From the NCBI RefSeq assembly GCF_024707505.1, contig NZ_CP102604.1, positions 1,426,001 through 1,490,000 on the forward strand: a stretch of DNA of 64,000 bases, given 5' to 3'. The position numbers and the translations under genes are program-made. The notes beneath the pieces were generated by a model that did no database searches, was not told the origin of the DNA, and saw only the letters and a program-made list of their open reading frames with translations. Below, one piece after another: positions 10,350 through 19,532 of this stretch. The first letter of the stretch is position 1. Each line of letters begins with the position of its first letter. The stretch comes from Pantoea sp. SOD02 (GTDB lineage Bacteria > Pseudomonadota > Gammaproteobacteria > Enterobacterales > Enterobacteriaceae).

Positions 10350-10675
10350 AAGGTTAAAAATTCATCATAATTAGTGTGGATAGGGGGGCGATTGTACAGA
10401 GGTTGCAGAGGAAAATGTATAGGCTGTGTAAGAATCTCCTTATCGACAACCATTGTGCTGTAGATATGCTTAACTCAGTGAGCGACGCGCGCTCTCATTA
10501 AGCGCCGTGCCTGAGTTGCTCGTCTGCGAACGTGATCCGAGTTGTGTAAGCTGACGTGTTTTGCTTAAATGTTGGGTCGGTAAAGGTAAGTACTTATCTT
10601 CACTGAAAATTTCAAATCGCACTGATAGTGAATCCTCACTGCCAGGGCAGAAGTGGATAATGTGAGAGCAGACAT
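10350..10675. other. Divergent intergenic region rimO / carbonic anhydrase
   Basis: No gene is supported in these 326 bases, which must carry the promoters of both neighbours. A two-part hairpin (outer stem GCTTAA/TTAAGC, inner stem GAGCG/CGCTC) lies at 10468-10503. E. coli carries bssR in this neighbourhood; nothing resembling it is present. Confidence 0.5.
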
Positions 10676-11311
10676 ATGCAAGAGATCGTCAAAGGTTTTC
10701 TGAATTTTCAACAGAATGTGTTCCCTGAAAGGAAGGATCTTTTCAAAAGTTTGGCATCCAACCAAAATCCCAAAGCCCTGTTTATCTCCTGCTCAGACAG
10801 CCGTCTGGTGCCAGAGCTGGTGACGCAGTCGGAGCCGGGTCAGCTGTTCGTGATCCGTAACGCCGGTAATATCGTGCCACCGTTTGGTCCAGAGCCGGGC
10901 GGCGTGTCTGCCACCATTGAGTACGCAGTAGTGGCGCTGGGCGTGACCGAAATTATTATTTGTGGTCACTCCAACTGCGGTGCCATGAACGCGATTGCTT
11001 CCAATGCCGATCTGGAAACCATGCCAGCGGTTGATCACTGGTTGCACTACGCCAACGCGGCGAAAGCGGTGGTGGAAGAGCGCAACTACGATTCGGTTGA
11101 GAAACGTCTCAACGAAATGGTGAAAGAGAACGTGATCGCGCAGCTGCACAATATCAAAACACACCCTTCTGTGGCGGTCGCGCTGCGTAAAGGCAAAGTG
11201 CGCCTGCACGGGTGGGTTTATGATATTGAGAGCGGTGGCATCATTGCGCTGACCAAAGGCGGTGAATCCTTTATTTCACTGTCGGAAAACCCGGAAACCT
11301 GCTTCGAGTAA
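10676..11311 (+). CDS. Beta-class carbonic anhydrase, CynT-like
   Basis: Interconverts CO2 and bicarbonate in the cytoplasm; 211 residues. The zinc ligands of the beta class are visible: Cys39 in SCSDSR, then His98 and Cys101 in GHSNCGAM. The Asp41-Arg43 dyad follows the first cysteine. From memory it is closer to CynT than to Can of E. coli ([30 protein letters not shown]), but no cyanase gene is adjacent, so a housekeeping bicarbonate supply is the more likely role. The start at 10676 is preceded by GAGAGCAG. An intrinsic terminator follows directly. Confidence 0.93.
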   Translation: MQEIVKGFLNFQQNVFPERKDLFKSLASNQNPKALFISCSDSRLVPELVTQSEPGQLFVIRNAGNIVPPFGPEPGGVSATIEYAVVALGVTEIIICGHSNCGAMNAIASNADLETMPAVDHWLHYANAAKAVVEERNYDSVEKRLNEMVKENVIAQLHNIKTHPSVAVALRKGKVRLHGWVYDIESGGIIALTKGGESFISLSENPETCFE

Positions 11312-11320
11312 TTCCGCCTA

Positions 11321-11346
11321 ACCACCTGCAATGCAGGTGGTTTTTC
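11321..11346 (+). terminator. Terminator after carbonic anhydrase
   Basis: ACCACCTGCA/TGCAGGTGGT forms a strong stem followed by TTTTT, ten bases after the stop codon. Confidence 0.9.
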
Positions 11347-11429
11347 CTCGCATTTCGCTAATATTTCCTCCCGCGCTGAAAACCAACTTCTACACTTGAG
11401 AAGCAATTACCTCTGATAAGGGCTCTCTC

Positions 11430-12086
11430 ATGCGATTTCCCCTTTGTGTTCCCGTGTTAACGCTGGCGCTGCTGGCTGCGGGCTGTACCTCTCATGTGGC
11501 CGACAAAAAACAATATTCCGGCTTCCTCGGCGATTATAGTCAGCTGCAATCGACCCAATCGCCAAGCGGTAAACCGACGCTGCGCTGGATCTCTCCCGAC
11601 TATCACGATGCTGATTATCGAGGCGTGGTTTACACGCCGGTGGTCTATTATCCGGCGGCGCACCCGACTGCGCGTATCAGCCAGCAAACGCTGGATGAGG
11701 TGCGCAGTTACACCGATAGCCAGCTGAAGCGGGCGATTTCTGAACGCAAGCCGCTGGTGACCACCAAAGGCCCGCGTACGTTGCTGGTGAAAGCGGCGAT
11801 TACGGCGGTATCGGCAGAGAATGAAGGCGTGCAGTTCTACGAAGTGGTGCCGATTGCCGCCGTTGTTGCCAGCACCATGGCGGCCACCGGACATCGCACG
11901 CAAGAGAGCTCGCTGTTCCTCGAAATCGAAGCGGTGGATGCACAAACCGGCAAGCCGATGATTAAAGTAGTGCGCAAAGCCTTCGGCAAAACCCTACCGA
12001 ATAACAACACGCCAATTACCCTCACCGATCTCCGTCCAGGCATCGATGAGATGGTGCGCGACACGTTGGCGTTCTCCGTGCCGTGA
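11430..12086 (+). CDS. DUF3313 family lipoprotein
   Basis: A predicted lipoprotein of 218 residues. The N-terminus has a short basic start, a hydrophobic stretch and the lipobox LAAGC with Cys19 as the lipidated residue; the +2 residue is threonine, which fits outer-membrane sorting. The remainder resembles the DUF3313 family: the region SGFLGDYSQL after the lipobox, and later segments LVKAAITAV and LFLEIEAVDAQTG. The function is unknown. It has its own gap on both sides (carbonic anhydrase terminator before, hairpin after), so it is probably transcribed alone. Confidence 0.85.
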   Translation: MRFPLCVPVLTLALLAAGCTSHVADKKQYSGFLGDYSQLQSTQSPSGKPTLRWISPDYHDADYRGVVYTPVVYYPAAHPTARISQQTLDEVRSYTDSQLKRAISERKPLVTTKGPRTLLVKAAITAVSAENEGVQFYEVVPIAAVVASTMAATGHRTQESSLFLEIEAVDAQTGKPMIKVVRKAFGKTLPNNNTPITLTDLRPGIDEMVRDTLAFSVP

Positions 12087-12092
12087 ACCTGT

Positions 12093-12120
12093 GCCCGGCC
12101 GTGTGCCGGGCTTAATGTTT
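12093..12120 (+). terminator. Probable terminator after the DUF3313 lipoprotein gene
   Basis: GCCCGGC/GCCGGGC stem with a 5-base loop at 12093-12111, followed by an imperfect T-rich tail (TTAATGTTTT). Confidence 0.65.
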
Positions 12121-12190
12121 TGTAAATCCTGCACATCCTTTGTCACGCGCTGACTACCCTTAACGGCAGACCGTGATAAAGGAGAATGCC

Positions 12191-13324
12191 ATGCGTTTAC
12201 TGCCCGCCGCGCTGCTGTTTGGCGCTTTAAGCACGTCCTTACCGTTATTCGCCGCCGATGTGCAGGTTCAGTTGCTACAGGACAAGCTCGATCATCCGTG
12301 GTCCGTGGCTTTTCTGCCCGACAATCAAACGCTGTTAATTACTGAACGATCCGGCCAGCTGCGCAGCTGGCAGCCGGGCAAAGGCCTGTCGCAACCGATC
12401 GGCGGCGTGCCGAAGGTGTGGGCGAATCGTCAGGGCGGCTTGCTGGATGTGGTGCTGGCGCCGGACTTTACCCAAAGCCGCCGCGTGTGGCTCAGCTACA
12501 CCACCGCCGATGCCAGCGGTCGCGCCGGCGGCGTGGTGGGTTATGGCCGATTAAGCAATGACAACCGCCAGCTGAGCGACTTTAAAGTGGTGCTGGAGCA
12601 AACGCCAAAGCTGTCGAGTGGCGCCAATATCGGCACGCGACTGGCGTTTGATCGTCAGGGCTTTCTCTATATCGCCTTCGGTGACAACTTCGCCAGCAGC
12701 AGCGCGCAGCAGCTGGATAAGCTCTCCGGCAAAATCGTGCGTCTGACCAAAGACGGTGAAATCCCGCCGGACAACCCGTTTGTTAATCGCCAGGGCGCGC
12801 GCGCTGAGATCTGGTCCTACGGCATGCGCAATCCGCAAGGGCTGGCGCTCAATCCGTGGACGCAGCAAATGTGGGAAAGCGAACACGGCCCGCGCGGCGG
12901 CGATGAGGTAAACATCCCGGAGAAGGGCAAAAATTACGGCTGGCCGCTGGCGACGTACGGCATTGATTACAGCGGAGAGAAAGTGCCGGAAGCGAAAGGC
13001 AGTGAAGTCGAAGGTACCGAGCAACCGCTGCACTACTGGAAAGTCTCGCCGGCCATCAGCGGCATGGCGTTCTATAACAGCGCGCGCTTCCCGCAGTGGA
13101 AAAACTCACTGTTTATCGGCGCGCTGAAGGAGAAGAGTTTGATTCGCTTGCAGGTGAATGGCGAGAAAGTGGTGGAGGAGCAGCGCTTACTGGAGGATCG
13201 TGGCGAACGTATTCGTGATGTACGACAAGGCCCGGATGGTTATCTCTACGTGCTAACCGATGAGTCTAACGGCAAGCTGCTAAAAGTGGGGCTGCCAGAC
13301 GCCGCCAGCGCCCCACGCGGTTAA
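12191..13324 (+). CDS. yliI: PQQ-dependent soluble aldose sugar dehydrogenase (YliI/Asd)
   Basis: A periplasmic sugar dehydrogenase of 377 residues with a six-bladed propeller of the soluble glucose dehydrogenase / sorbosone dehydrogenase fold, using pyrroloquinoline quinone (PQQ). A signal peptide spans about residues 1-23 (hydrophobic LLPAALLFGAL, cut after LFA). Family landmarks are HPWSVAFLPD, RQGGLLDVVLAPDF, YGMRNPQGLA and SEHGPRGGDEVN, the latter carrying calcium and PQQ-binding residues in relatives. The ATG at 12191 is preceded by AAAGGAG at 6 bases; an in-frame GTG at 12173 lies before that site. It converges with the next gene, whose stop codon is one base away. Confidence 0.93.
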   Translation: MRLLPAALLFGALSTSLPLFAADVQVQLLQDKLDHPWSVAFLPDNQTLLITERSGQLRSWQPGKGLSQPIGGVPKVWANRQGGLLDVVLAPDFTQSRRVWLSYTTADASGRAGGVVGYGRLSNDNRQLSDFKVVLEQTPKLSSGANIGTRLAFDRQGFLYIAFGDNFASSSAQQLDKLSGKIVRLTKDGEIPPDNPFVNRQGARAEIWSYGMRNPQGLALNPWTQQMWESEHGPRGGDEVNIPEKGKNYGWPLATYGIDYSGEKVPEAKGSEVEGTEQPLHYWKVSPAISGMAFYNSARFPQWKNSLFIGALKEKSLIRLQVNGEKVVEEQRLLEDRGERIRDVRQGPDGYLYVLTDESNGKLLKVGLPDAASAPRG

Positions 13325-13325
13325 C

Positions 13326-13982
13326 TTAGCGCGCCCAGTTACACACTTCCCATCCGCGCTGCTGTGCTTCCTGCAGCAGCAGCGGATTGGGATTCACCAC
13401 CCATGCATGGTCGGCATGCGCCAGCAGCGGTAAATCATTCATTGAATCGCTGTAAGCCCAGGTGCGTTCAAAGCGTTGATCCTGCTGTAACGCTTTCCAG
13501 TCGCTGAGGCGCGTCACTTTGCCTTCGCGATAGGTCATGGTGCCGTAAGTTTGCCCGCTGTAGCGTTCATCCACCACTTCAACGCCAATTGCCAGTGCGC
13601 CGTGAACACCAAGGCGCTCGGCGATCGGTACCGCCAGATGATCGCCGCTGGCAGTAATGATCATTACCGTATCGCCGCGCTGCTGATGCCACTCAATGCG
13701 CTCGCGGGCGGCGGGGAACACGCGCGGCATGATGTCGCGATGGATAAAGCGGCGTACCCAGCCTTCAACGGTCATAGTGGCCATACCGGCGAGTGGCGCC
13801 AGCGTGGTATTCATGTACTCTTCAATCGATAACGTACCAGTGTGATATTTTTCCATCAGGATTTTCTCCTGCTGGATGATCTCTTCGGGGGCAAATCCCT
13901 GTGAAACCAACCAGCGCAGCCATAGGCTGGTGCTGTCTTCACAAATCAGGGTTTCGTCCAAATCGAAAATGGCTAAGTCCAT
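13326..13982 (-). CDS. HAD-IB family hydrolase (SerB-like phosphatase fold)
   Basis: A cytoplasmic haloacid-dehalogenase superfamily phosphatase of 218 residues, subfamily IB. Motif I is DLDETL at residues 7-12 (nucleophile Asp7, acid/base Asp9), motif II is the IITAS threonine/serine segment, motif III a lysine in the RLSDWKAL region, and motif [13 protein letters not shown] supplies the magnesium aspartates. The helical cap lies between motifs I and II. The substrate is unknown; phosphoserine-like or phospholipid-type substrates are known in this subfamily. The gene stands where E. coli has gstB and deoR. Confidence 0.88.
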   Translation of the reverse strand: MDLAIFDLDETLICEDSTSLWLRWLVSQGFAPEEIIQQEKILMEKYHTGTLSIEEYMNTTLAPLAGMATMTVEGWVRRFIHRDIMPRVFPAARERIEWHQQRGDTVMIITASGDHLAVPIAERLGVHGALAIGVEVVDERYSGQTYGTMTYREGKVTRLSDWKALQQDQRFERTWAYSDSMNDLPLLAHADHAWVVNPNPLLLQEAQQRGWEVCNWAR

Positions 13983-14256
13983 CGCGGCTCTCCTCAGGCT
14001 GACTGAATTCAGGTTAGCGGAAATTTGTGACTGGCTTAACCGTTCTGCGAAAAATCGGAATTACACGCAAAATTTTTCAATAGTCAGATGGGCAAAAGTG
14101 GCGGCGCTGCGCGGTTGGTGCCAGGGTTACTCTAATAAACTCTATAAAACTTTACGATTGGACGGTTTTTTTCGCTGGCCTGAACCGTTAGCGTGGGATG
14201 AGACATGTCTTATCTGCAAAAAACCAAGATTTAACAAGGACAATCTGGTCATCCTC

Positions 14257-15462
14257 ATGAGAAAAAACACCTTCGCTACTGCATGGCGGCCGCTGGCTGC
14301 ATCGTCACTATTATTACTTTTCATTCCTATTTCAACGCTGGCAGAACAAGCTCCAGCCGCTCCGCAGATAGACGCTAAAGCCTGGATCTTAATGGATTAC
14401 AACAGCGGCAAAGTGCTGGCGGAATCCAATGCCGATCAGCGCCTCGATCCCGCCAGTTTGACCAAAATGATGACCAGCTATGTGGTCGGCCAGGCGCTGA
14501 AATCGGGCAAGATTACCAACGATGACATGGTCACTATCGGCCAGGATGCATGGGCAACTGGCAATCCCAAACTGCGCGGTTCATCGCTGATGTTCCTCAA
14601 GCCTGGCGATCGCATTCCGGTCTCTGAACTGAATAAAGGCGTGGTGATTCAATCTGGCAACGACGCTTGTATCGCATTGGCTGATTATGTCGCGGGCAGC
14701 CAGGATTCGTTTATTGGGTTGATGAACAACTACGTCAAAGCCTTCGGCCTGCAAAATACCCACTTTATGACGGTGCACGGCCTGGACGCTGAAGGACAAT
14801 ACAGCACCGCGCGTGACATGGCGATTATCGGCCAGCGCCTGATCAGCGATGTACCGGAAGAGTATGCGCTTAACAGCGAAAAAGAGTTCACCTTCAATAA
14901 GATTAAGCAGATGAACCGTAACCGTCTGCTGTGGAGCACTAATCTGAAGGTGGATGGTATTAAAACCGGTCACACCTCCGGCGCAGGCAATAATCTGGTG
15001 GCCTCGGCAACCGAAGGTGATATGCGCCTGATTTCCGTGGTGCTCGGTGCGGCAACCGATGCTACCCGTTTCCGTGAAAGCGAGAAGCTGCTGACGTGGG
15101 GCTTCCGTTTCTATGAAACCGTGACGCCGATTAAGGCCGACAAGCCGTTTGCACAGCAGCGCGTATGGTTTGGCGATCATAGTCAGGTGAATCTCGGTGT
15201 AGCAAAAGACGCTGCCATCACCGTGCCGAAAGGGCAGATGAAAAACCTCAAGGCCAGCTTTACTCTGAATTCACCGCAGCTGGAAGCGCCGCTGGAGAAG
15301 AATCAGGTGGTGGGCACTATCGATTTCCAGCTGGATGGCAAAACCATTGAACAACGCCCGCTGGTGGCGATGGAAGCGGTGCCGGAAGGCGGCTTTATTG
15401 GCCGGATTTGGGACTTCATTATGATGAAATTCCACGGCTGGTTCGGGAAGTGGTTTAGTTAA
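14257..15462 (+). CDS. dacC: D-alanyl-D-alanine carboxypeptidase DacC (PBP6)
   Basis: Trims the terminal D-alanine from peptidoglycan pentapeptides; 401 residues. After a signal peptide (about 1-29, cut after TLA) come the penicillin-binding motifs: Ser67-Xaa-Xaa-Lys70 in DPASLTK, Ser133-Gly-Asn135 in IQSGND and Lys236-Thr-Gly238 in IKTGHTSG. The C-terminal amphipathic helix ([17 protein letters not shown]) anchors the enzyme on the outer face of the inner membrane. The start at 14257 gives a normal signal peptide, with AAGGA 16 bases upstream. The frame stays open for another 127 codons upstream, but that stretch overlaps the preceding gene and has no leader features. Confidence 0.95.
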   Translation: MRKNTFATAWRPLAASSLLLLFIPISTLAEQAPAAPQIDAKAWILMDYNSGKVLAESNADQRLDPASLTKMMTSYVVGQALKSGKITNDDMVTIGQDAWATGNPKLRGSSLMFLKPGDRIPVSELNKGVVIQSGNDACIALADYVAGSQDSFIGLMNNYVKAFGLQNTHFMTVHGLDAEGQYSTARDMAIIGQRLISDVPEEYALNSEKEFTFNKIKQMNRNRLLWSTNLKVDGIKTGHTSGAGNNLVASATEGDMRLISVVLGAATDATRFRESEKLLTWGFRFYETVTPIKADKPFAQQRVWFGDHSQVNLGVAKDAAITVPKGQMKNLKASFTLNSPQLEAPLEKNQVVGTIDFQLDGKTIEQRPLVAMEAVPEGGFIGRIWDFIMMKFHGWFGKWFS

Positions 15463-15463
15463 T

Positions 15464-15492
15464 AAAAAACGGTGCGCATCAAGCGCACCGTG
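15464..15492 (-). terminator. Terminator between convergent dacC and ybjG
   Basis: Stem ACGGTGCGC/GCGCACCGT with a short loop (15469-15492). Read on the minus strand it is followed by TTTTTT, so it serves ybjG; on the plus strand the tail is poor. Confidence 0.8.
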
Positions 15493-15494
15493 TT

Positions 15495-15518
15495 GTAGGG
15501 TCGCCATTCATGGCGACC
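15495..15518. repeat. Palindromic repeat, single arm, copy 3
   Basis: One arm of the repeat family with GTAGG on its left and the core GGTCGCCATTCATGGCGACC. It lies between the terminator and the ybjG stop codon in the convergent gap dacC/ybjG. No partner arm is nearby. Confidence 0.88.
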
Positions 15519-15525
15519 TCATCCC

Positions 15526-16131
15526 TCACTCACGTATCCACCCTTTCTTAATCGGCATAGCAAACAGTGCGCGATACACCTGATGCGTAAACGCCAGCAT
15601 GCGCTCGCCATACAGCTGCCACGCCATGTGCGATGCCAGACACGCCAGCAAACCAACCAAAAAGCCGCCCAGCATATCCATGGGCCAGTGCACGCCAAGG
15701 TAGACGCGTGACCACGCAATGGCGCTGCCGATCACCAGTAACAGCACGCCCGACCACAAGCGATGCCAGAAGATAAATGCCAGCGCAAAGGTAAAAATGG
15801 TGGTGCCGTGATCGCTCGGATAAGAGTCATCTGCGGCGTGAGATAAGAACTGATGCCCGAATCCTATGGCAAAAGGACGCGGATGTGGCAACAGCTGGCC
15901 GACGCACCATGAGATGCTCAGCGCGTATAGCAGCGCCATGCCGGTTTTCAACACCAGCGCGCGTTGCGATTGAACATGTTCGCGCGGTCCCCACAGCCAC
16001 AGCGCCACAATCAGCAGCGGCACGATGGCAATCACATCTTTGGCGATAAAGGTCGCCAGACTGATCAGCCACTGTGGCGAATCCTGCGTGGCGTTGATCC
16101 ATAAAAAAAGCGTGTGGTTCAGTGCTTCCAT
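15526..16131 (-). CDS. ybjG: Undecaprenyl-diphosphatase YbjG (PAP2 family)
   Basis: An inner-membrane phosphatase of 201 residues that recycles undecaprenyl pyrophosphate to the monophosphate carrier used in wall and surface polysaccharide synthesis. About five membrane helices hold the three PAP2 motifs: HPRPF, PSDHGTT and SRVYLGVHWPMD, with the active histidines in the last two. The ATG at 16131 is chosen over the GTG three bases earlier because AAGGA is at the right distance (6 bases) and the N-terminus matches E. coli. It is one of several redundant UppP-type enzymes, and loss alone is tolerated in E. coli. Confidence 0.94.
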   Translation of the reverse strand: MEALNHTLFLWINATQDSPQWLISLATFIAKDVIAIVPLLIVALWLWGPREHVQSQRALVLKTGMALLYALSISWCVGQLLPHPRPFAIGFGHQFLSHAADDSYPSDHGTTIFTFALAFIFWHRLWSGVLLLVIGSAIAWSRVYLGVHWPMDMLGGFLVGLLACLASHMAWQLYGERMLAFTHQVYRALFAMPIKKGWIRE

Positions 16132-16483
16132 CACGATTCCTTGTCCTCGTCTTGTTTACCCGAAAAACAGCAGCGCAAATATGGCTGCAAAATAAGCTGG
16201 ATAGATTAAAAGCGGGCCACTGATGAGTACATAGTCGCGCTCTTAAACTTATTGCGGGTTGTTGGAGTGTTTAACTTTGATGAAAGTTGCGTGACGGTTT
16301 AATTAAAACAGGGCGTAGCAAGAGGATGACGAAGGGGATTTTGGCAAGCTGGCGAAATAGCCATAAAAAAACCCGCAAGTCAGTGACCGGCGGGCTCCAC
16401 AATTTGGGGATTTCAAAGAAAAGCAGTGGCACTTATTCAGACTGCGCCCCCCAAAGAAAGTTCTGGACAGCGCGAAAATATTT
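16132..16483. other. Intergenic region between ybjL and ybjG
   Basis: Both neighbours are on the minus strand. The right part holds the ybjL terminator; the left part must hold the ybjG promoter. A plus-strand open frame of 90 codons across 16287-16559 runs into ybjL and looks accidental. I see no other feature. Confidence 0.5.
16364..16396 (-). terminator. Terminator after ybjL
   Basis: On the minus strand a CCCGC...GCGGG stem is followed by seven T. It lies about 90 bases after the ybjL stop. Confidence 0.75.
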
Positions 16484-18172
16484 TTATAAAGGCAAAAGCG
16501 GCCAGATTATCACGATCAAGGTGCCAGCCAGCGTCAGCAAAACGTTAGCAATCGCATAAGTTCCTGCATAGCCTAAGGCTGGAATGCTGCTGCGCGCGGT
16601 ATCGCTGATGATCTCCATTGCCGGCGCACAGGTGCGTGCGCCCATGATGGCACCAAACAGTAGCGCGCGGTTCATGCGCAGTACATAAGCGCCGAACAGA
16701 TAGCAAATCACCACCGGCAGCAAACTCACCAGTAAGCCACTCACCAGCATCAATGCTCCGGCGCTGCCAAAACCGTGCTGCAAACCGCTGCCCGCGCTCA
16801 GGCCAACGCCCGCCATAAACACCATCAAACCAAACTCTTTCACCATCGTCAGCGCACCCTGCGGGATATAGCCAAAGGTCGGATGGTTGGCGCGCATAAA
16901 GCCGAGCATGATGCCCGCGAACAACAAACCGGCGGCATTACCGATGCCAAAGCTGAAATTGCTAAACTGGAAAGTGATCATGCCGATCATTAAGCCGACG
17001 ATAAAGAAGGCGCAGAAGGCGAGCAGATCGGTGATTTGGCTGTGAATGGCGATAAAACCAATGCGATCGGCAAGGCTCTTGACGCGGCGTGCTTCGCCGC
17101 TTACCTGCAGCACATCGCCTTTGTTGAGCATAATGCTGTCATCGATCGGCATCTCGATCTGGCTGCGAATCACGCGGTTGAGGAAGCAGCCGTGATCGGT
17201 CAGTTTGAGGTGGCTCAGGCGCTTGTTCACCGCGTTGTGGTTTTTCACCACGATCTCTTCGGTGACGATGCGCATATCCAGCAGATCGCGATCGAACACC
17301 TCTTTGCCGTTACGGAAGCTGGGATCAAGACGCGCGTGCGCATCGGGATAGCCCACCAGTGAGATATCGTCGCCCAGCTGCAGCATCGCGTCGCCGTCCG
17401 GGCTGGCGAGAATGCCGTTGCGGCGCAGACGTTCAATGTAGCAGCCGGTCTGGCGATGAATGCCCAGCTCGCGCAGGTTTTTGCCGCCGCTCCACTCCAC
17501 CAGTTCCGGGCCGACGCGATAGGCGCGAATCACCGGCAGAAACACTTTGCGCTGACTGTCGGCGTCGAGGCCGCGCTCGCGTGCGATTTGCTGCGCACAG
17601 GTCGGTAGATCCTGATGTTGCAGGCGCGGCAAATAGCGTGCGCCAAAAATCAGGCTGACTAAACCTACCAGATAGGTGAGGGCATAACCGAGGCTGAGAT
17701 TATCCTGCATCAACGTGAGCTGATGGCTGTCGCTGATGCTTTGCCGCAGCGTATCGCCAGCGCCCACCAGCACCGGCGTCGAGGTCATCGAACCGGCTAA
17801 CATGCCTGCGGTTAAACCAATATCCCAGCCGAATACTTTGCCAAGCGTCAGGGCGATTAACAGCGCGCTGACCACCATGACAATCGCCAGGAAGAAGTAA
17901 TTTTTACCGTCGCGAAAAAATATCGAGAAAAAGTTAGGTCCGGCTTCCACGCCGACACAAAAAATAAACAACATAAAGCCAAGACTTAATGCGTCAGTAT
18001 TAATGGCGAAATGCTGTTGACCTAAAATCAACGAAACAACCAGGACACCAATGGAATTACCGAGTTGGACCGAGCCGAGGCGTAATTTACCTAAGCAGAG
18101 TCCGAGTGCTAAAACGACAAATAATAACAGAACGTCATTTCCGCTTAACAATTCTGCGACGTTAATGTTCAC
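16484..18172 (-). CDS. ybjL: Putative transporter YbjL (aspartate:alanine exchanger family)
   Basis: An inner-membrane carrier of 562 residues in the AAE family. Two membrane halves (about residues 1-185 and 380-562, each with five or six helices) flank a cytoplasmic part with two RCK_C (TrkA-C type) domains at about 200-290 and 290-375. The repeated glycine-rich membrane motifs ([13 protein letters not shown] in the first half, GARTCAPAM in the second) are typical of the family's paired re-entrant segments. The physiological substrate is not established here. The length equals that of E. coli YbjL to within one residue. Confidence 0.92.
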   Translation of the reverse strand: MNINVAELLSGNDVLLLFVVLALGLCLGKLRLGSVQLGNSIGVLVVSLILGQQHFAINTDALSLGFMLFIFCVGVEAGPNFFSIFFRDGKNYFFLAIVMVVSALLIALTLGKVFGWDIGLTAGMLAGSMTSTPVLVGAGDTLRQSISDSHQLTLMQDNLSLGYALTYLVGLVSLIFGARYLPRLQHQDLPTCAQQIARERGLDADSQRKVFLPVIRAYRVGPELVEWSGGKNLRELGIHRQTGCYIERLRRNGILASPDGDAMLQLGDDISLVGYPDAHARLDPSFRNGKEVFDRDLLDMRIVTEEIVVKNHNAVNKRLSHLKLTDHGCFLNRVIRSQIEMPIDDSIMLNKGDVLQVSGEARRVKSLADRIGFIAIHSQITDLLAFCAFFIVGLMIGMITFQFSNFSFGIGNAAGLLFAGIMLGFMRANHPTFGYIPQGALTMVKEFGLMVFMAGVGLSAGSGLQHGFGSAGALMLVSGLLVSLLPVVICYLFGAYVLRMNRALLFGAIMGARTCAPAMEIISDTARSSIPALGYAGTYAIANVLLTLAGTLIVIIWPLLPL

Positions 18173-18426
18173 GGTTTAACTTCTTCTTAACCTGTAACCA
18201 GTTGATGAGAGGACCTTTTTTCGCTATCTTGTGCCGAACGTTAAGGTTCCTGCAACAAAAGCGTTCAAGCCGAAATCTAAAGCGGCGTCATTCTAATCAT
18301 AATTAACACCCTCAGCTATCGGCAGTTTTCATTCCTTTCGCCTCCAGCTGTTTCTTTTTATTTCCAGTCGTGCGCATCAGGGCAGAAAAAGTTTCATAAT
18401 TGTTAACGTCAAAGTTGAGGATAATT

Positions 18427-18798
18427 ATGTTGCAGCGCAATAATCGCTGGCCAGCATCCATTCTGGGCGTGATGCTTTATACGCTGGTGTTTATTTATGC
18501 ACATCATTTCTGGGCCGCCGCCAGTGAACAAGCCGTGCGCGGACAACCAGAATTACTGCTGTTTTTACTGCCGGGATGTTTGATGGCGCTACTGCAGCCG
18601 GAAAGTCCGCTGATCAGCACCTTGTGGGTGGCGCTGGGCGGTACGCTGCTGGGCATGATGTGGTTAATGCTGGCGGTGCCAATGACGCATAGCGGCTTGT
18701 TGGTTGTGGCCTGGAGTTTAAGTGCGCTGTTTTGGGCGGGATGTGGTGCGCTGCTGGTGCGCTTGCTGCGGATTATGCTGGCGATGCGTGCCGAATAG
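18427..18798 (+). CDS. ybjM: Inner membrane protein YbjM
   Basis: A small membrane protein of 123 residues with four predicted helices and no known function. The ATG at 18427 has GAGG 6 bases upstream; an earlier in-frame ATG lacks a ribosome binding site. It is divergent from ybjL and convergent with grxA, exactly as in E. coli, and that position is the main support for the name because small membrane proteins diverge quickly. Confidence 0.85.
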   Translation: MLQRNNRWPASILGVMLYTLVFIYAHHFWAAASEQAVRGQPELLLFLLPGCLMALLQPESPLISTLWVALGGTLLGMMWLMLAVPMTHSGLLVVAWSLSALFWAGCGALLVRLLRIMLAMRAE

Positions 18799-18805
18799 CA
18801 CCAAT

Positions 18806-18828
18806 AAAAACGGGCCCGCAGGCCCGTT
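18806..18828 (-). terminator. Terminator of grxA
   Basis: Stem AACGGGCC/GGCCCGTT with a CGCA loop (18809-18828) sits immediately after the grxA stop; the minus-strand tail is TTTTTATT. It may also slow transcription from ybjM. Confidence 0.85.
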
Positions 18829-18831
18829 CTC

Positions 18832-19095
18832 TTACGCTTCGATACCCAGGTTTTCTTTGGTCCAGGCAGCGAATTCGGTGTAACCACCAATGTGCTGATC
18901 GTCGAGGAAAATCTGCGGCACGGTTGTTACCGGCTTGCCGGCACGGGCTTCCAGATCGGCTTTAGTAATGCCGGTGGCCTGAATATCAACGTACTGATAG
19001 TTAAAATCGTCGCGCTCGCTGGTCAGCTTGGCGGCCAACTCTTTCGCACGTACGCAGTAAGGGCAGCTAGAACGGCCAAAAATCACTGCAATCAT
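18832..19095 (-). CDS. grxA: Glutaredoxin 1
   Basis: An 87-residue thioredoxin-fold protein that reduces disulfides (ribonucleotide reductase, OxyR, PAPS reductase in E. coli) with electrons from glutathione. The dithiol active site CPYC is at 11-14; TVPQIF carries the cis-proline, and the GG of QHIGGYTEF binds glutathione. In E. coli grxA is induced by OxyR; I could not identify a convincing OxyR site in the short upstream region. Confidence 0.97.
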   Translation of the reverse strand: MIAVIFGRSSCPYCVRAKELAAKLTSERDDFNYQYVDIQATGITKADLEARAGKPVTTVPQIFLDDQHIGGYTEFAAWTKENLGIEA

Positions 19096-19264
19096 TGCTT
19101 CTCTCCTTCCGCTGCTGTTTTGTGACTAGAATCACATCACAGCGTGAATAATGCGTCACATCATGCCCGCCCATCCTGCTTAATGAAAGAAGAAGTTACC
19201 TGTTATTCTGATACCTGCTGCCTATGCAGACGCTAAAACTGAATGAACGCCAAGGAACCCTCGC

Positions 19265-19516
19265 ATGCGTGATCTCGCCACATTACCGAAACCCGTGTTA
19301 TTGCTCGAAGTGCTCGGCGTGCTTGCCGTGATTGGCGCATTGTTGCTCACCAACGATTGGGTGAGCGCACCTGACTTCATCGCGAAAAAGCCGCTGGCGA
19401 CGCTGCTGTTTTTTCTCGGCATCGCGTTGATGCTGCCTGCCGCGTGGATGATGATGTGGCGCACGGCGAAGGCGATGGCTCCACAATTGTTCAATCATTC
19501 CAACAAAAAGAAGTAA
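19265..19516 (+). CDS. ybjC: DUF1418 family membrane protein YbjC
   Basis: An 83-residue protein with two membrane helices (about 10-30 and 44-66) separated by a short loop; no function is known. The segment LLEVLGVLAVIGALLL and the second helix ALMLPAAWMMM resemble E. coli YbjC. It is the first gene of the ybjC-nfsA-rimK-ybjN cluster and lies 16 bases before nfsA. In E. coli this operon responds to SoxS; no clear marbox was found here. Confidence 0.88.
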   Translation: MRDLATLPKPVLLLEVLGVLAVIGALLLTNDWVSAPDFIAKKPLATLLFFLGIALMLPAAWMMMWRTAKAMAPQLFNHSNKKK

Positions 19517-19532
19517 CCACCGGAGAGGATTT

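Noticed and set aside
13876..14256. 127-codon N-terminal extension of dacC
   Set aside because: Overlaps the HAD gene and would place the signal peptide deep inside the protein.
16287..16559. 90-codon open frame on the plus strand near the ybjL terminator
   Set aside because: Crosses the terminator and runs into the ybjL coding region; no family resemblance.
19096..19264. OxyR site for grxA or SoxS marbox for ybjC
   Set aside because: Expected from E. coli regulation, but no stretch matched the consensus well enough to report.
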